Shown piece after piece: positions 1 through 10,168 of a DNA stretch of 64,000 nt. The stretch's first letter is position 1, and each line of letters opens with the position of its first letter. The stretch lies in the NCBI RefSeq assembly GCF_032854445.1, contig NC_088307.1, positions 5,718,017 through 5,782,016 on the forward strand, read 5' to 3'. The stretch is from Liolophura sinensis. Taxonomy: Eukaryota; Mollusca; Polyplacophora; Chitonida; Chitonidae. The position numbers and the translations under genes are program-made. The notes below the pieces were generated by a model, which was given only the letters and a program-made list of their open reading frames with translations, was not told the DNA's origin and did not search any database.

Positions 1-670
1 ATGAAGTCGACCATCTAACTACTTGGCCAACCTAGTGGTTGCCTTCACATTACTTGGGTGACCACACATGAAGTCGACCATCTAACTACTATGCCACACT
101 AGTGGTTGCCTTCACATTACTTGGGTGACCACAAATGAAGTCGACCATCTTACTACTATGCCAACCTAGTGGTTGCCTTCATATTACTTGGGTGACCACA
201 CATGAAGTCCACCATCTAACCACTAGGCCAACCCAGTGGTTGCCTTCACATTACCTGGACAACCACACATGAAGTCGACCATCTAACTACTATGCCAACC
301 TAGTGGTTGCCTTCACATTACTTGGGTGACCACACATGAAGTCGACCATCTAACTACTAGGGCACCCTAGTGGTTGCCTTCACATTACTTGGGTGACCAC
401 AAATGAAGTCGACCATCTAACTACTATGCCAACCTAGTGGTAGCCTTCACATTACTTGGGTGACCACACATGAAGTCGACCATCTAACTACTATGCCAAC
501 GTAGTAGTAGCCTTCACATTACTTGGGTGACCACAAATGAAGTCGACCATCTTACTACTATGCCAACCTAGTAGTTGATTTCACATTACTTGGGTGACCA
601 CACATGAAGTCGACCATCTAACTACTATGCCAACCTAGTGGTTGCCTTCATATTACTTGGGTGACCACAT
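1..670. repeat. Tandem array, 67-bp unit, 10 copies
   Basis: Ten head-to-tail units start at 1, 68, 135 and so on, each opening ATGAAGTCGACCATCT and closing TTGGGTGACCAC. The copies differ by scattered substitutions (for example TAACTACT versus TTACTACT) with almost no length change. The array starts at the first base of the window, so it probably continues to the left. The right edge runs straight into a SINE A copy. Confidence 0.97.
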
Positions 671-690
671 ATGTTTTAGTTACTTCTCTG

Positions 691-858
691 ATTTATTTAT
701 TTATTTATCTGATTGGTGTTTTACGCAGTTCTCAAGAATATTTCACTTATACAACGGTGGCCAGCATTATGGTGGGTGGAAACCGGGCAGTGTCCGGGGG
801 GAACCCACGACCATTTGCAGGTTGCTGGCAGACCTTCCCACATACAACCGGAGAAAAA
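691..858 (-). mobile_element. SINE family A copy, body and tail, tRNA head missing
   Basis: Read on the minus strand, this copy runs from a CTCCGGTTGTATGTGGGAAG start through the conserved body (AATGCTGGCC, AAGTGAAATATTCT) to an AAATAAATAAAT tail. It matches the complete copy at 33374 over this part and lacks the upstream tRNA-like head. It sits immediately after the 67-bp array. Confidence 0.85.
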
Positions 859-865
859 GATTTAC

Positions 866-1010
866 TTATTTGATTGGTGATTTACATGTAGGCAGAACTC
901 CGGCATTTTTCACTTGTACCATGGCCTGCATTGTTTTCCTCCGACTCTGGTTTTGTGAAGTTTGGAGGAAACCAGGGGCTCAAGAGATCATCCTCTGGTT
1001 GATGACAGCG
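866..1010 (-). mobile_element. Highly diverged SINE A-like remnant
   Basis: ATTTGATTGGTGATTTAC, TTTTTCACTTGTACCATGG and GGAGGAAACCAGGGGCTC recall successive parts of the SINE A body in minus orientation, but much sequence between them is altered. It may be an old copy or a related family. Confidence 0.4.
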
Positions 1011-1324
1011 TAACCATATATGAATGAGCCATATCTTCAATAGGCTAACCTTACCTTATTAACCGTCCAAATGACTTGTTTGGGAGAAGCTCTGCCACCC
1101 TAATGATACAGGTGCTATACCCTGGAGGAATTGTCAAGTTCATCTGTGCTGAGGTCGACTCTGATTTTGTGAAGTGCAGACCTTTCAACACCTCCCAAGC
1201 TGGAATACTTGACTGGAAGATAGCAAAACAACAGAAACATTTTCCAACCTGACTTCCCAAGGAAAAATTCCACAGTGGTTGAAACTATAGTACTCAGGTA
1301 TGTACCCATAGAAGTGGACAGTGT

Positions 1325-1592
1325 AGGCAGCCAAACTGGTTGATCTTTGGTCTACCATGGCCAAAAATGGTCAGTGTGCTATGCAGGTAAACAAATTGGT
1401 CAGTTTTCTTCTACCATGGTCAAAAATGGGCAGTGTGCAGTGCAGGCAGCCAAATTAGTTAGTTTTCTTAGAGCCATGCATAGAGCAATGGGCAATGTAC
1501 TTTGCGGGCAGCAAATTGATTTGTTTTCTTCTCCTGTGTGATGGGAAAGCAGGGTTGTCTTGGTGGGCAGCTTGATACATGTAAGTTTTCTT
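1325..1592. repeat. Diverged tandem repeat, about 60-bp unit, 4.5 copies
   Basis: Units share GGCAGCCAAA, TTGGTCAGTTTTCTTC, ACCATGG and TCAAAAATGGGCAGTGTGC. The first two and a half copies are clear and the later ones have decayed. Because the period is near a multiple of three, open frames persist, but their translation has no recognisable domain. Confidence 0.75.
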
Positions 1593-1660
1593 CCACCAGC
1601 CGAACTGATCATTATAACAGACAATGTCATTTGCATTGGTGTTAATGATCAAAGCAAATG

Positions 1661-1989
1661 GTAGATCCAGGATCAATCCTTGATCGAGTCACACCTAAGA
1701 CTTTAAAAGAGGAAGTTGTAACTCTTTTGTAACGCTTGGCGTTCAGCATGAAGGGGACAGTGCAACAACTGTTTTACCCGTATCAGTATAATGGCTCGGG
1801 CGGAGCAGCTTACTTGCCTTCGGTAAGTCGTCTCAGTGAAGCAGCACTAAATAAAAGAGCGGTGGAAATCCGTCCTGCAACAAGGAGGCACATTACACGT
1901 ACATGCACCCTAAAGATTCCTTCGTCGTCATATGACTGAAAAATTGTTGAGTACGACGTTAAACCCCAAACACTCACTCACTCACTCAC
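1661..1989 (+). mobile_element. SINE family B copy, 5' truncated, with perfect target duplication
   Basis: The element runs from GTAGATCCAGGATCAATCC through TTAAAAGAGGAAGTTGTAAC, ATGGCTCGGGCGGAGCAGC and GACTGAAAAATTGTTGAGTA to an ACTCACTCACTC tail. The 12-bp direct repeat TCAAAGCAAATG flanks it at 1649-1660 and 1990-2001. The tRNA-like A-box part present in the copy at 9053 is absent here, so it was truncated on insertion. Confidence 0.9.
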
Positions 1990-2221
1990 TCAAAGCAAAT
2001 GTACAGAGGATCTAACTTCTCTATTTCCAGATGATGAGCATAGTACTTCTGTGAATTAAGTGTTAACATGATGACCCAAAATATCACAATTAGGGGAATA
2101 ACTCTGTGAATGTTAAAGTAATATAACCTGTTTCTATCAGCCTTCTGATCTTCTGTGGAGAAAAAAAGGAGAAAAAATAAGGACCTATTTATTAATGAAG
2201 TGAGTGGTTCTTAATGTTAGA

Positions 2222-2450
2222 ATTTATTTATTTATCTGATTGGTGTTTTACATAGTACTCAAGAATACTTCACTTATACGACAGCGGCCAGCATTATGGT
2301 GGGTGGAAACCGGGCAGAGCCCGGGGGAAACCCACGACCATCCGCAGGTTGCTGCAAGGCCTTCCCACCTACAGCCAGAGAGAAAGCCAGCATGAGCTGG
2401 ACTTGAACTCACACAACCGCATTGGTGAGAGACTGTTGGGTCATCATGCC
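2222..2450 (-). mobile_element. SINE family A copy with part of the tRNA-like head
   Basis: In minus orientation it has the head end (GGTTGTGTGAGTTCAAGTCC, the B-box region), the body with CCGGGCTCTGCCCGG-like sequence, and the AAATAAATAAAT tail. The A-box portion is lost or diverged beyond GGCATGATGACCC. Confidence 0.88.
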
Positions 2451-2503
2451 TTAATTCTAGAAAGATTACGGATTACAAACAGATGGATGAATCAAAACAT
2501 AAC

Positions 2504-2658
2504 CTGTATGGGCATTCTTACATTATAACCCAGGACAGCAACCGCTGTCCTGTTGTTTGTGAACTCTGTCGCGTTCCACTTGAACTGAACTGTCCTGTTC
2601 AGCTGCCAATTTTGTGGATCAACACGTTCTACTTTGGGTGAAACTCTGATAAAATTAT
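2504..2658 (-). CDS. Internal exon 5 of mesh-like gene: segment after TIG (3' end uncertain)
   Basis: The exon follows a poly-pyrimidine tract ending TATTTTCAG. Its first two bases complete Tyr297, giving YNFIRVSPKVERVDPQNW. Tryptophans at residues 314 and 324, the VQFKWNATEF strand and VAVLGYN near the end resemble the region between TIG and AMOP in Protein mesh, where a strand of the type WGYRE follows. Sequons are at 317, 325 and 332. Two in-frame donors exist: CAG|GTTATG, giving the end used here, and AAT|GTAAGA at 2521, which would end the exon at 2522 and remove six residues (VRMPIQ). Both leave phase 0. I chose the longer form because the extra residues resemble the family, but the shorter one has the better donor hexamer. 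The following exon must lie left of this point or outside the window. Confidence 0.75.
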
Positions 2659-3604
2659 CTGAAAATACAAAAAAAAAAAAAATAATAAAATAAAAAATCA
2701 CATTTCAAATACATTTGGTCCAAATTTTATTGTGAAGTGTTGAAAATGTCACTAAGCAAACGGAGGATATCATGAAGTTCAGGCTGCAAAGTAGAGCCAA
2801 TGGAGAACATGGATATACTAGAGCAAATAAAATCTTGTCCCACAAAGCGCATTTTTGAATAACAAAAACAAAATAAATATCTCTCTCTGTTAAAGATCAA
2901 CAGTACTCTAAGGGTCCGGCATTATGTGCGAATTATTTATGAGCAAAATCTTACATTATTTACTGTTACTGCTGTATTAGCCAACAAAATTCACATGGTG
3001 CTATTCATTTTTCAAGGCAATTAAAGATCATAAAATATTAATTTTCAGAGGCCATTAACCTTAACACATCTTTCTTAAGACAAACAGAACTCTAAGAATC
3101 AGGCAAAATACATGTAGTCCTGGACAAAGTTATACAGGTCAAATACAGATGCCCTCAAATTTTATTTTCTATGATTACATTACCACCTAGTTATGGTAAC
3201 AACAAAAGGGATTATTACTACTGTAATGCTGAACAGTTTATTGGTGAAGGAAAGCACAGTGCCCAGAAAAAAACCACTGAACCTTGGCAAGATACTGACT
3301 AACTTTCTCAAATGTTTTCTTACAACTGTGTATAAAACGATGCATTTCTCCTTACGTCCTTAAGCCTGGCAAGAAAATACACACATTCCTTACATTCTTT
3401 TTCATAAAACTTGCACAAACACTTCTGTTTTTATAAGAAACGTCAGAGAAAACAGATGTTCTACTAACAGTTAGAAAAGACACCAACAGAGAAAACAAAC
3501 TTTAGCAGGGAGCAAAAACAAAGAAAGAAAGAAAAAAAGGCTGAATGATTAATTTTAGGACTGCATCTTTGCATGATGTCACATTGCAACAATATTTAAG
3601 CTAT

Positions 3605-4265
3605 ACTATGATAGTGTTTCCCTATGTCAAGACGATGTTTCTATACTCTATAAAACATGATGGTGTTTCTATACAATACGATTGTGTTTTTCTATGTTAT
3701 GATGGTGTTTCTTTATGATGGTGTTTCGATACAACATGATGGTGTTTCTCCTATGCTATATCATGGCGGTGTTTCTTTTGGTCATATTATGATGGTGTTT
3801 CTCTTGGTCATATCACGATGGTGTTTCTCTCCAGTCATGATGGTATTTCCCTATGTCATGATAGTGTTTCTATACAACATCATGGAGTTTCTCTATGCCA
3901 TGATGGTGTTTCTATACAACATCATGGTGTTTCTCTATGTCATGATGGTGTTTCTCATGCCATGATGGTGTTTCTACACAACATGATAATGTTTCTCTGC
4001 CATGATGATGTTTCCCAATGCCATGATGGTGTTTCCCAATGCCATGATGGTGTTTCTATACAACATGATGGTGTTTCTCTATGTCATGATTGTGTTCCTA
4101 CATAGTATGAAGGTGTTATGCTCTGCAGCATTATATTGTTTCTCTATATCATGGTAGTGTTTCTCTATAATATGTTGGTGTTTCTCTATATTATGATGGT
4201 GTTTCTTTGCATCAAGCTGGTGTTTTCTCTATATTATGACAGCGTTTCTCTAAAGCTTTATGGTG
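3605..4265. repeat. Minisatellite, about 21-bp unit, roughly 30 copies
   Basis: The repeating core is ATGATGGTGTTTCTCTATGTC with variants (TATACAAC, CCAATGCC). Copies are moderately diverged. Because 21 is a multiple of three, hydrophobic open frames run through it; they are artefacts. Confidence 0.92.
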
Positions 4266-4483
4266 TTTGTACACAACAGTATCAAATAAATACAGGGGAT
4301 GACATGGCAAACAACCCAAAGGACACCATACCAGACACCAGTCACATGAGGACAAAATTTTAAACTTCAAGGAGTGACTTAAATCAGACTTTTCAATACC
4401 TGATTACCCAAATGAACAATGATAAAAGCAATGTTACAGCCATAGGGTTGTGACTGCAAGGATGAATGAGTATATATTACAAA

Positions 4484-4536
4484 GAAATTGAAATAATAAT
4501 AATAAATAATAATAAAAATAATAATAATAATAATAT
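4484..4536. repeat. AAT-rich microsatellite
   Basis: AATAATAATAAAT-type trinucleotide runs are interrupted by single A insertions. No other content is visible. Confidence 0.85.
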
Positions 4537-4899
4537 TAAACAATTCATCATCATAGAAAAATGGATGAACATGAGAAGATAATGACAGTGATGACTTACT
4601 AAACGATGAAAGGTAAAATGATATTCAAATAACACTATTAACAACAAGAATTTGACACACAGGCCTATACTGTACGCTGATGATGCAAATAGAAATATGC
4701 TAACATGTTCACATTTACTCATTCATGGATACAAATTGTGACATGTTACAACAGCAACAAATTAAACAACTTTAAAGGATTATATTTATTTAGTAAACAT
4801 TTTTTCTTTCGCACAAAAACATTTGTAATTTTGTACTCGCCATTTTGTCTGAAGTAAAATGTCTAAATCTGACCACTTGTTTTAAAACTTAAAAACAGT

Positions 4900-5240
4900 G
4901 GCTGAGGTTTACCTCAGGTACATGACTACTAAATTATAATAAAAAACTCTCAAAGTTTTTAAGGTGTATCTGAGGTGCATCATTTACTTATTTTAACTTT
5001 CAAAGTTTCTAAAGTGTACCTGAGCTACATCTTCTAAGTGTTGAATTTTTTCAAAGTTGCTGAGGTGTATTTGAGGTATACTATCTCATATTCATAAACT
5101 GCACAAAAACTCTCAATGTTTCTAAGGCGTACCTGTGGTTAAAATAATTCATTTCTTCGAATATAGATGGAGTGTACACCTCATCTATACCTCACTCTAT
5201 TAAGGTGTACATACGAGGTACATGAGGAATATACCTCATA
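4900..5240. repeat. Degenerate tandem repeat region, about 60-65 bp period
   Basis: CTCAAAGTTTTTAAGGTGTA, TCTGAGGTGCATCAT and similar phrases recur about five times with many substitutions. The period and boundaries are approximate. Confidence 0.6.
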
Positions 5241-5520
5241 TACTCCTATCTATATCTCACACTCAGGTGCAAACTTTATATCTCGAAGGGTTACCATGTT
5301 AAAACACCTTAAAATAACATTATGCCTCTCGGGTGAATCCAAAGAACCAGATAGAACGAAGTAGATGTACGGTACAAAAAGTGGCAATGCCGTGGCAGGT
5401 CAAAGCTTTGATAAGGGTGTCATTCACAGTCAGAGAGACAGAAAATAACACTGTTTTATTTAAGTTTTACAATCATACCCTGTAGGTTTAGCAAGGCTAA
5501 TATGAATGATACAATTGAGA

Positions 5521-5537
5521 CCCCCCACCCCCCCAAA
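5521..5537 (-). other. C-run: potential G-rich strand on minus
   Basis: Two runs of six to seven C separated by A are followed by poly-A. This is too short for four G-tracts of separate loops, so any quadruplex potential is weak. Confidence 0.3.
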
Positions 5538-5590
5538 AAAAATCACCTGTGAATAACATACCCATAATGCCATTAGGCTTGGTGTTAAAA

Positions 5591-5648
5591 AAGTGAAATA
5601 TTCTTGAGTCCGGCATAAAACACCAATCAAATAAAATAAATAAAAACA
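5591..5648 (+). mobile_element. SINE family A 3' tail fragment
   Basis: AAGTGAAATATTCTTGAGTC followed by ACACCAATCAAATAAA matches the last 60 bp of the family A consensus in plus orientation. The body upstream is missing. Confidence 0.8.
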
Positions 5649-6432
5649 ATCAAATGCCGAGGATCATCCAACTTCTAACATTTACATGCAAGTGAAACAC
5701 GAAAGTGTCATTAAAACTTGTTGGTGACAAATGTTGCTTATTTCCGCTATGTACGTCTTCTGTACAAATAAAAGTTTCAAAAAATCTCCTCCAAAAAGTT
5801 GTAACCAACTTGTGATGTCCTAAAAACATTTAAATTTGTCAGAATTTTGATGTGTCATATATCTGAATAAATGAACTAATACTCTGTCACAGGATAAACA
5901 CTGGCCGAGATCTGGCAGATTAAAAAAAAAAGCAAACCAAACGGCTCCCACCCTCTTCACAGCATCAATCTTTCGTCACCCGTTACATAATTTGGAGAAC
6001 AATACATGTGACATAAGGACAGTGCAATGACCAGTCACCAATTTTCAATATTAAAACTTTCCATGGAGTTATTAGTGAAACCAATGTTCTTGTTTCAGTA
6101 CTACAGGGTATATAACAATAATACCTTCCCTTATCGCAGGTAGCTCGGTCAGTTTACAATAGGCCTACGAATCAATACATCAGTCATGATGATACACGTA
6201 AAATCTCATTAACACTGTAGCTTAGCTGATGCATTGTTGGTTCAAAGGAAAATGAAAAACCAGCAACACAGCCCTGAAACAGAAAACTCACATCCACGAT
6301 GTAATCATCAACGAAACAAAGTGACCAATCCTCTTCACTGGGAAAAGGATATTGGCTGATCGCTGGCAGACACATACACACATCATAATCCACGGCGACA
6401 TCAATATGCAAAAAAAGTGCAGGGATACTTAC

Positions 6433-6717
6433 AAATGGAAAATGACGTAGACACATTAAAGTCCCGCCCACAGACTAGTCTATCACAGGTGAAGGAAGAA
6501 TCCTGAGTAAAGCTCAAGGTCACTTTGCCGATTCGGAATACCGACGGCAACACACATTCAGCGCGCTCCCAGCTCAGTTTGCGGCAGGTGAATGTCACAT
6601 TCCACTCTACATACATGGCTTTTATCACAGAACAACAGTTCGGGAAGCAAACTCCAGACACCACAAGTCTCTCTCCCCCCAACATAGAACCTGAGGTAGG
6701 GAACACTCTCACTTCAT
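6433..6717 (-). CDS. Internal exon 4 of mesh-like gene: IPT/TIG-like domain
   Basis: This 285-bp exon lies between a GTTTGTGTTTCAG acceptor and a GTAAGT donor. It takes one base from exon 3 (making Asp202) and gives one base to exon 5 (making Tyr297). The sequence starts DEVRVFPTSGSMLGGERLVV, and VxPTSGxxxGG is the classic opening of an IPT/TIG (E-set) domain. It contains eight cysteines, at residues 225, 229, 230, 246, 256, 279 and 284 among them near paired strands, and sequons at 241 and 289. In Protein mesh and its relatives a segment of this type follows NIDO and precedes AMOP and VWD. The intron upstream holds a GGAT-rich array that begins about 50 bp from the acceptor. TIG assignment is by eye. 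Confidence 0.87.
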
Positions 6718-6774
6718 CTGAAACACAAACATGATTGACTGATTCATCGACTGATTGATATAATATTGACTGAC

Positions 6775-8790
6775 CAATGGATAGATGGATGGATAGAATA
6801 TTGATGGATAGATGGATGGATGGATGGATGGATGGATGGATGGGTGGGTAGGTATATGGGTGGGTGGATGGATGGACAAGTAGATAGATGGATGGGTGGG
6901 TCTTTAGGTATATGGGTGGGTGGATGGATGGACGAGTGGATAGATGGATGGGTGGGTAGGTGGATGGGTGGGTGGGTGGATGGATGGATGGATGGATAGC
7001 CTGATACAAGATTGATGTATATGAACGAATGGATGAATTGACTGATTGATTAAATATTGACAGATGTGTAAATGGATGGATAAATTGATAAACTATGGAT
7101 GGTTGGATGGATGGGTATAATATTGATGGAATGAGGATGCATATAATATTAATGGATGGATGGATATAACATGGATTGATGGATTGATGTGTTGACTGAT
7201 GGATTCATATAATACTGATCGAAAGATGGATGGGTGGATGGATGGATAGACTAGTATAATACGGATGTACACGGACTGATGGATGGATTGATTGATTGGT
7301 TAAATACTGATTGATGAGTGGATGGATGGATGGATGTATGCATAGATGGATGGATAGATTGATAAAATATGGATGGTTTGATACATGGGCATAATACTGA
7401 TGGATGGAAAAATGGATGGATGGAAGGATGGATGGATAGATGGATGATGGATATAATATTGATGGATGGAAGGATGGATGGATGGAAGGAGGGATGGATA
7501 GATGGATGATGGATGGATAGATTGATAAAATATGGATGGTTTGATACATGGGTATAATATTGATGGATGGAAAAATGGATGGAAGGATGGATGGATGGAA
7601 GGGTGGATGGATAGATGGATGATGGATATAATATTGATGGATGGAAGGATGGATGGATGGAAAAATGGATGGAAGGATGGATGGATGGAAGGATGGATGG
7701 ATAGATGGAGGATGGATATAATATTGATGGATGGAAGGATGAATGGATGGATGGATGGATGGATGATGGATATAATATTGATGGCTGGAAGGATGGATGG
7801 ATGGATAGATGGATGGATGGATGGATAGATGGATGATGGATAAAATATGGATGGATGGAATGATTCATATAATATTGATGGACACATGGATGGATGGATG
7901 GAAGGATCGGTGCTGGATATAATATTGATGGATGGATGCATGGATTGATATATTGATTGATGGATTCATATAATACTTGTATGTATGGATGGATGGATGG
8001 ATGGATAGACTGACACAATACTGATGTATAGATCTACAGACAGATGGATTAATTGATTAACAGAATATTGACTGATTGGTGGATAGACGAATAGACAGAT
8101 GGACTGCTGTTTAACATCTAACATTGATGTATGTGGACTGAAGGATGGACTGATTAATTGATTAAATATTGATAGATGTGTGAATGGACGGATGAACGGA
8201 TGAATAGCTTGATAAAATATGGATGGTTGCTTGGATCGGTACAATGTTGATGGATGGATGAATGGACGGATTGATACATTGATTGATGGATTCATATAAT
8301 ACTGATGGATGGATGGATAGACTGATTGATGGACTGATGGATGGATGGATGGATGGATGGATGGATAGACTGATTGATGGACTGATGGATGGATGGATGG
8401 ATGGATAGACTGATTGATGGACTGATGGATGGATCGATGGATGGATAGACTGATGTAATACTGATCCATGGATCTATGGATAGATCGATTGGTTAATAGA
8501 ATACTGACTGATGGATGGATGGATGGATGGATAGACTGATGGATGGATGGATGGATGGATAGACTGATGGATGGATGGATGGATAGACTGATGGATGGAT
8601 GGATGGATGGATGGATAGACTGATGGATGGATGGATGGATGGATGGATGGATGGATGGATGGATAGACTGATTGATGGACTGATGGATGGATGGATGGAT
8701 GGATAGACTGATGTAATACTGATCTATGGATCTATGGATAGATCGATTGATTAATAGAATACTGACTGATGGATGGATGGATGGATGGAC
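6775..8790. repeat. GGAT/TGGA-rich compound satellite, 2 kb
   Basis: Runs of (GGAT)n and (GATG)n alternate with GATTGATTGA, ATAATATTGATGGATGGA and ATAGACTGATTGATGGACTG phrases. Within it larger units repeat: a block containing GGATCTATGGATAGATCGAT occurs at about 8470 and again at about 8725, and the GAAGGATGGATGGATGGAA section recurs between 7400 and 7850. Reading the minus strand gives long His-Pro-Ser-Ile repeats, which I treat as translation of low-complexity DNA. It starts about 50 bp upstream of the exon 4 acceptor. Confidence 0.95.
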
Positions 8791-8799
8791 TGTTGTTTA

Positions 8800-8850
8800 A
8801 CACCTAAAATTACTCAGGAATTTTTCACTTATACGAAGACAATCATCACC
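8800..8850 (-). mobile_element. Faint SINE A remnant
   Basis: TGTTTAACACCTAAAATTAC followed by TTTTTCACTTATACGA resembles the SINE A body end in minus orientation. It is short and diverged. Confidence 0.4.
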
Positions 8851-9052
8851 TTAGTCTGGACTGATACTTAATTGGACACAAACTTTTCCAGCTGAGTACT
8901 ATCCTCAGCATCACCTCAAACATGGATCCTTTTCTCAACGCCTCTCAGAGAAAAAAAAAAAACTCCGTAAAAGTTGCGCACAAATGGATGATCGGGCTAA
9001 GCTTTTGTCAGGTGTAATATACAGATTCATACGTGAAAGTGATCTTAAATGA

Positions 9053-9365
9053 GTGAGTGAGTGAATGCTTGGGTTTAACGTTGTACTCAACAATTTTTCA
9101 GTCGTATGACGACGAAGGAACCCTTAGAATATATGTAATGTACCTCCTTGCTACTTCACTGAGACGCCTTACCGAAGGCAAGTAAGCCACCCCGTCCGAG
9201 CCATTATACTGATACGGGTCAACCAGTCGTGGCACTATCCCCTTCATGCTGAAGCGAGGAAGTTACAACTTCCTCTTTTAAAGTCTTAAGTGTGACTCAA
9301 CCCAGGATTGATCCTGTATCTACTGCTCCCGAAGAAGACACTCTACCAACTGTGCTATCCGGGCC
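9053..9365 (-). mobile_element. SINE family B, full length with tRNA-like head
   Basis: On the minus strand it starts GGCCCGGATAGCACAGTTGG, matching a tRNA A box (TAGCxxAGTTGG), and has a B-box-like GGGTTGAGTC about 60 bp later. The body then matches the copies at 1661 and 52881, and the tail is CATTCACTCACTCACTC. The flanks AGTGATCTTAAATGA (9038-9052) and AGTGGTCTTCAATGA (9366-9380) form a 15-bp duplication with two mismatches, so this is an older insertion. Confidence 0.9.
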
Positions 9366-9542
9366 AGTGGTCTTCAATGAACATATAACAGCATAAAAGG
9401 CTGTTGACCACTTCTTGTCACCATGAGCATATGAATAGTGAGAGTAGGGGAATTCCCTGTCTAAGGTCGGAATTGAACCTGCACTCCGTGTGTCTTAGGG
9501 TTAGGATTAAAAAAAATAACTTAATAAATAAAAAGAACTGAC

Positions 9543-9708
9543 CAGTTTTTATTGGGGTTGGCCTCTCCGTGTCCGAGGGTTCAGTAAGTTGAAACAAATG
9601 CCTCCCTGGTAAGTTGACATTTGTCGAATCTGTTAAATTAATAACCGCTTCAGTGGCTGACCCCATAACGTCTTCTGAACGATTGCCGCACTCAGCGTTA
9701 TATCCAGC
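9543..9708 (-). CDS. Internal exon 3 of mesh-like gene: end of NIDO
   Basis: This 166-bp exon encodes 55 codons plus one base. The acceptor is TTGACACAG followed by GCTGGA, so the protein continues from GGEEAQ into AGYNAECG. That reproduces the family pattern in which Gly-Gly-x-x-Ala-Gln is followed by Ala-Gly-Phe/Tyr-Asn. The next segments, EAVINLTDSTNVNLPGRHLF (residues 166-185), are the closing strands of NIDO. Sequons lie at residues 155 and 170. The exon ends PTPIKT plus G at a GTCAGT donor, which is weaker than the other donors, but the carried base completes an Asp codon with exon 4 and the fit supports the choice. A 20.6-kb intron separates it from exon 2. Confidence 0.88.
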
Positions 9709-10139
9709 CTGTGTCAACAACAACGACATGCCTAACTTTGAGAGCCAGTGGCTAATGGATCTTAAATCTCATCGGTTACCTGAAATCTTACATCAGGAAA
9801 AATAGGAAAATATATAACAAAAAATTTAACATACTTACCAAAAACACTGCAATGCAAAACTGATGTTAGAAACAATATGCAAAAGAGTTCTGGAAAACCT
9901 GTACCGAGGAGATTTTTGTTTAATTAAAAGAATTTGTTTACACTATGTAATGATGGGTATATTAAAGAGAAAATATATAGCGCTAGTCCGACATGTTTTC
10001 CTGAAAACAATTCCTAAAATAATCACACTGTTAAATACACGTATCATTTCAAAGAGTGACCACTATGAAGAGTTAGAAAGATCATCAAAGAAAACTCTTG
10101 TTAAATGTGCAGGAATTAATCGAAAAAAAATGTTTAAGT

Positions 10140-10168
10140 CATGAAACTGTCATGATGACAGTGTCATG
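10140..10168. repeat. 29-bp near-perfect palindrome
   Basis: CATGAAACTGTCATG is followed by ATGACAGTGTCATG, which pairs with it except for one base. No repeats were seen around it. It could be a chance hairpin or a transcription factor site. Confidence 0.6.

Larger units (their letters stand above)
2659..6432 (-). other. Intron between exons 4 and 5
   Basis: The intron is 3.8 kb. It holds a 21-bp minisatellite (3605-4265), an AAT-rich microsatellite near 4490-4535, a degenerate GAGGTGTACCTGAGGTACAT-type repeat region (4900-5240) and a SINE A tail (5591). The stretches 2700-3600 and 5650-6430 show no recognisable feature. Phase continuity of Tyr297 across it argues against a missed exon. Confidence 0.83.
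6718..9542 (-). other. Intron between exons 3 and 4
   Basis: The intron is 2.8 kb. About 70 percent of it is the GGAT-rich array at 6775-8790, followed by a faint SINE A remnant at 8800-8850 and a complete SINE B at 9053-9365. The exon phases on either side (1 and 1) fit exactly, which supports this being one intron without a hidden exon. Confidence 0.85.

Noticed and set aside
1051-1309. Minus-strand frames that might be the next mesh-like exon
   Set aside because: I checked them for the sequence expected after exon 5 (AMOP cysteines, Trp-rich strands) and found no match or convincing splice sites.
6184-6471. 95-residue minus-strand frame overlapping the end of exon 4
   Set aside because: It is in another frame from the TIG exon, extends into the intron and has no family features.
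6401-8469. Long minus-strand frames rich in His-Pro-Ser-Ile
   Set aside because: They are translations of the GGAT satellite, are open in several frames and end with the array. The real exon 4 occupies only 6433-6717.
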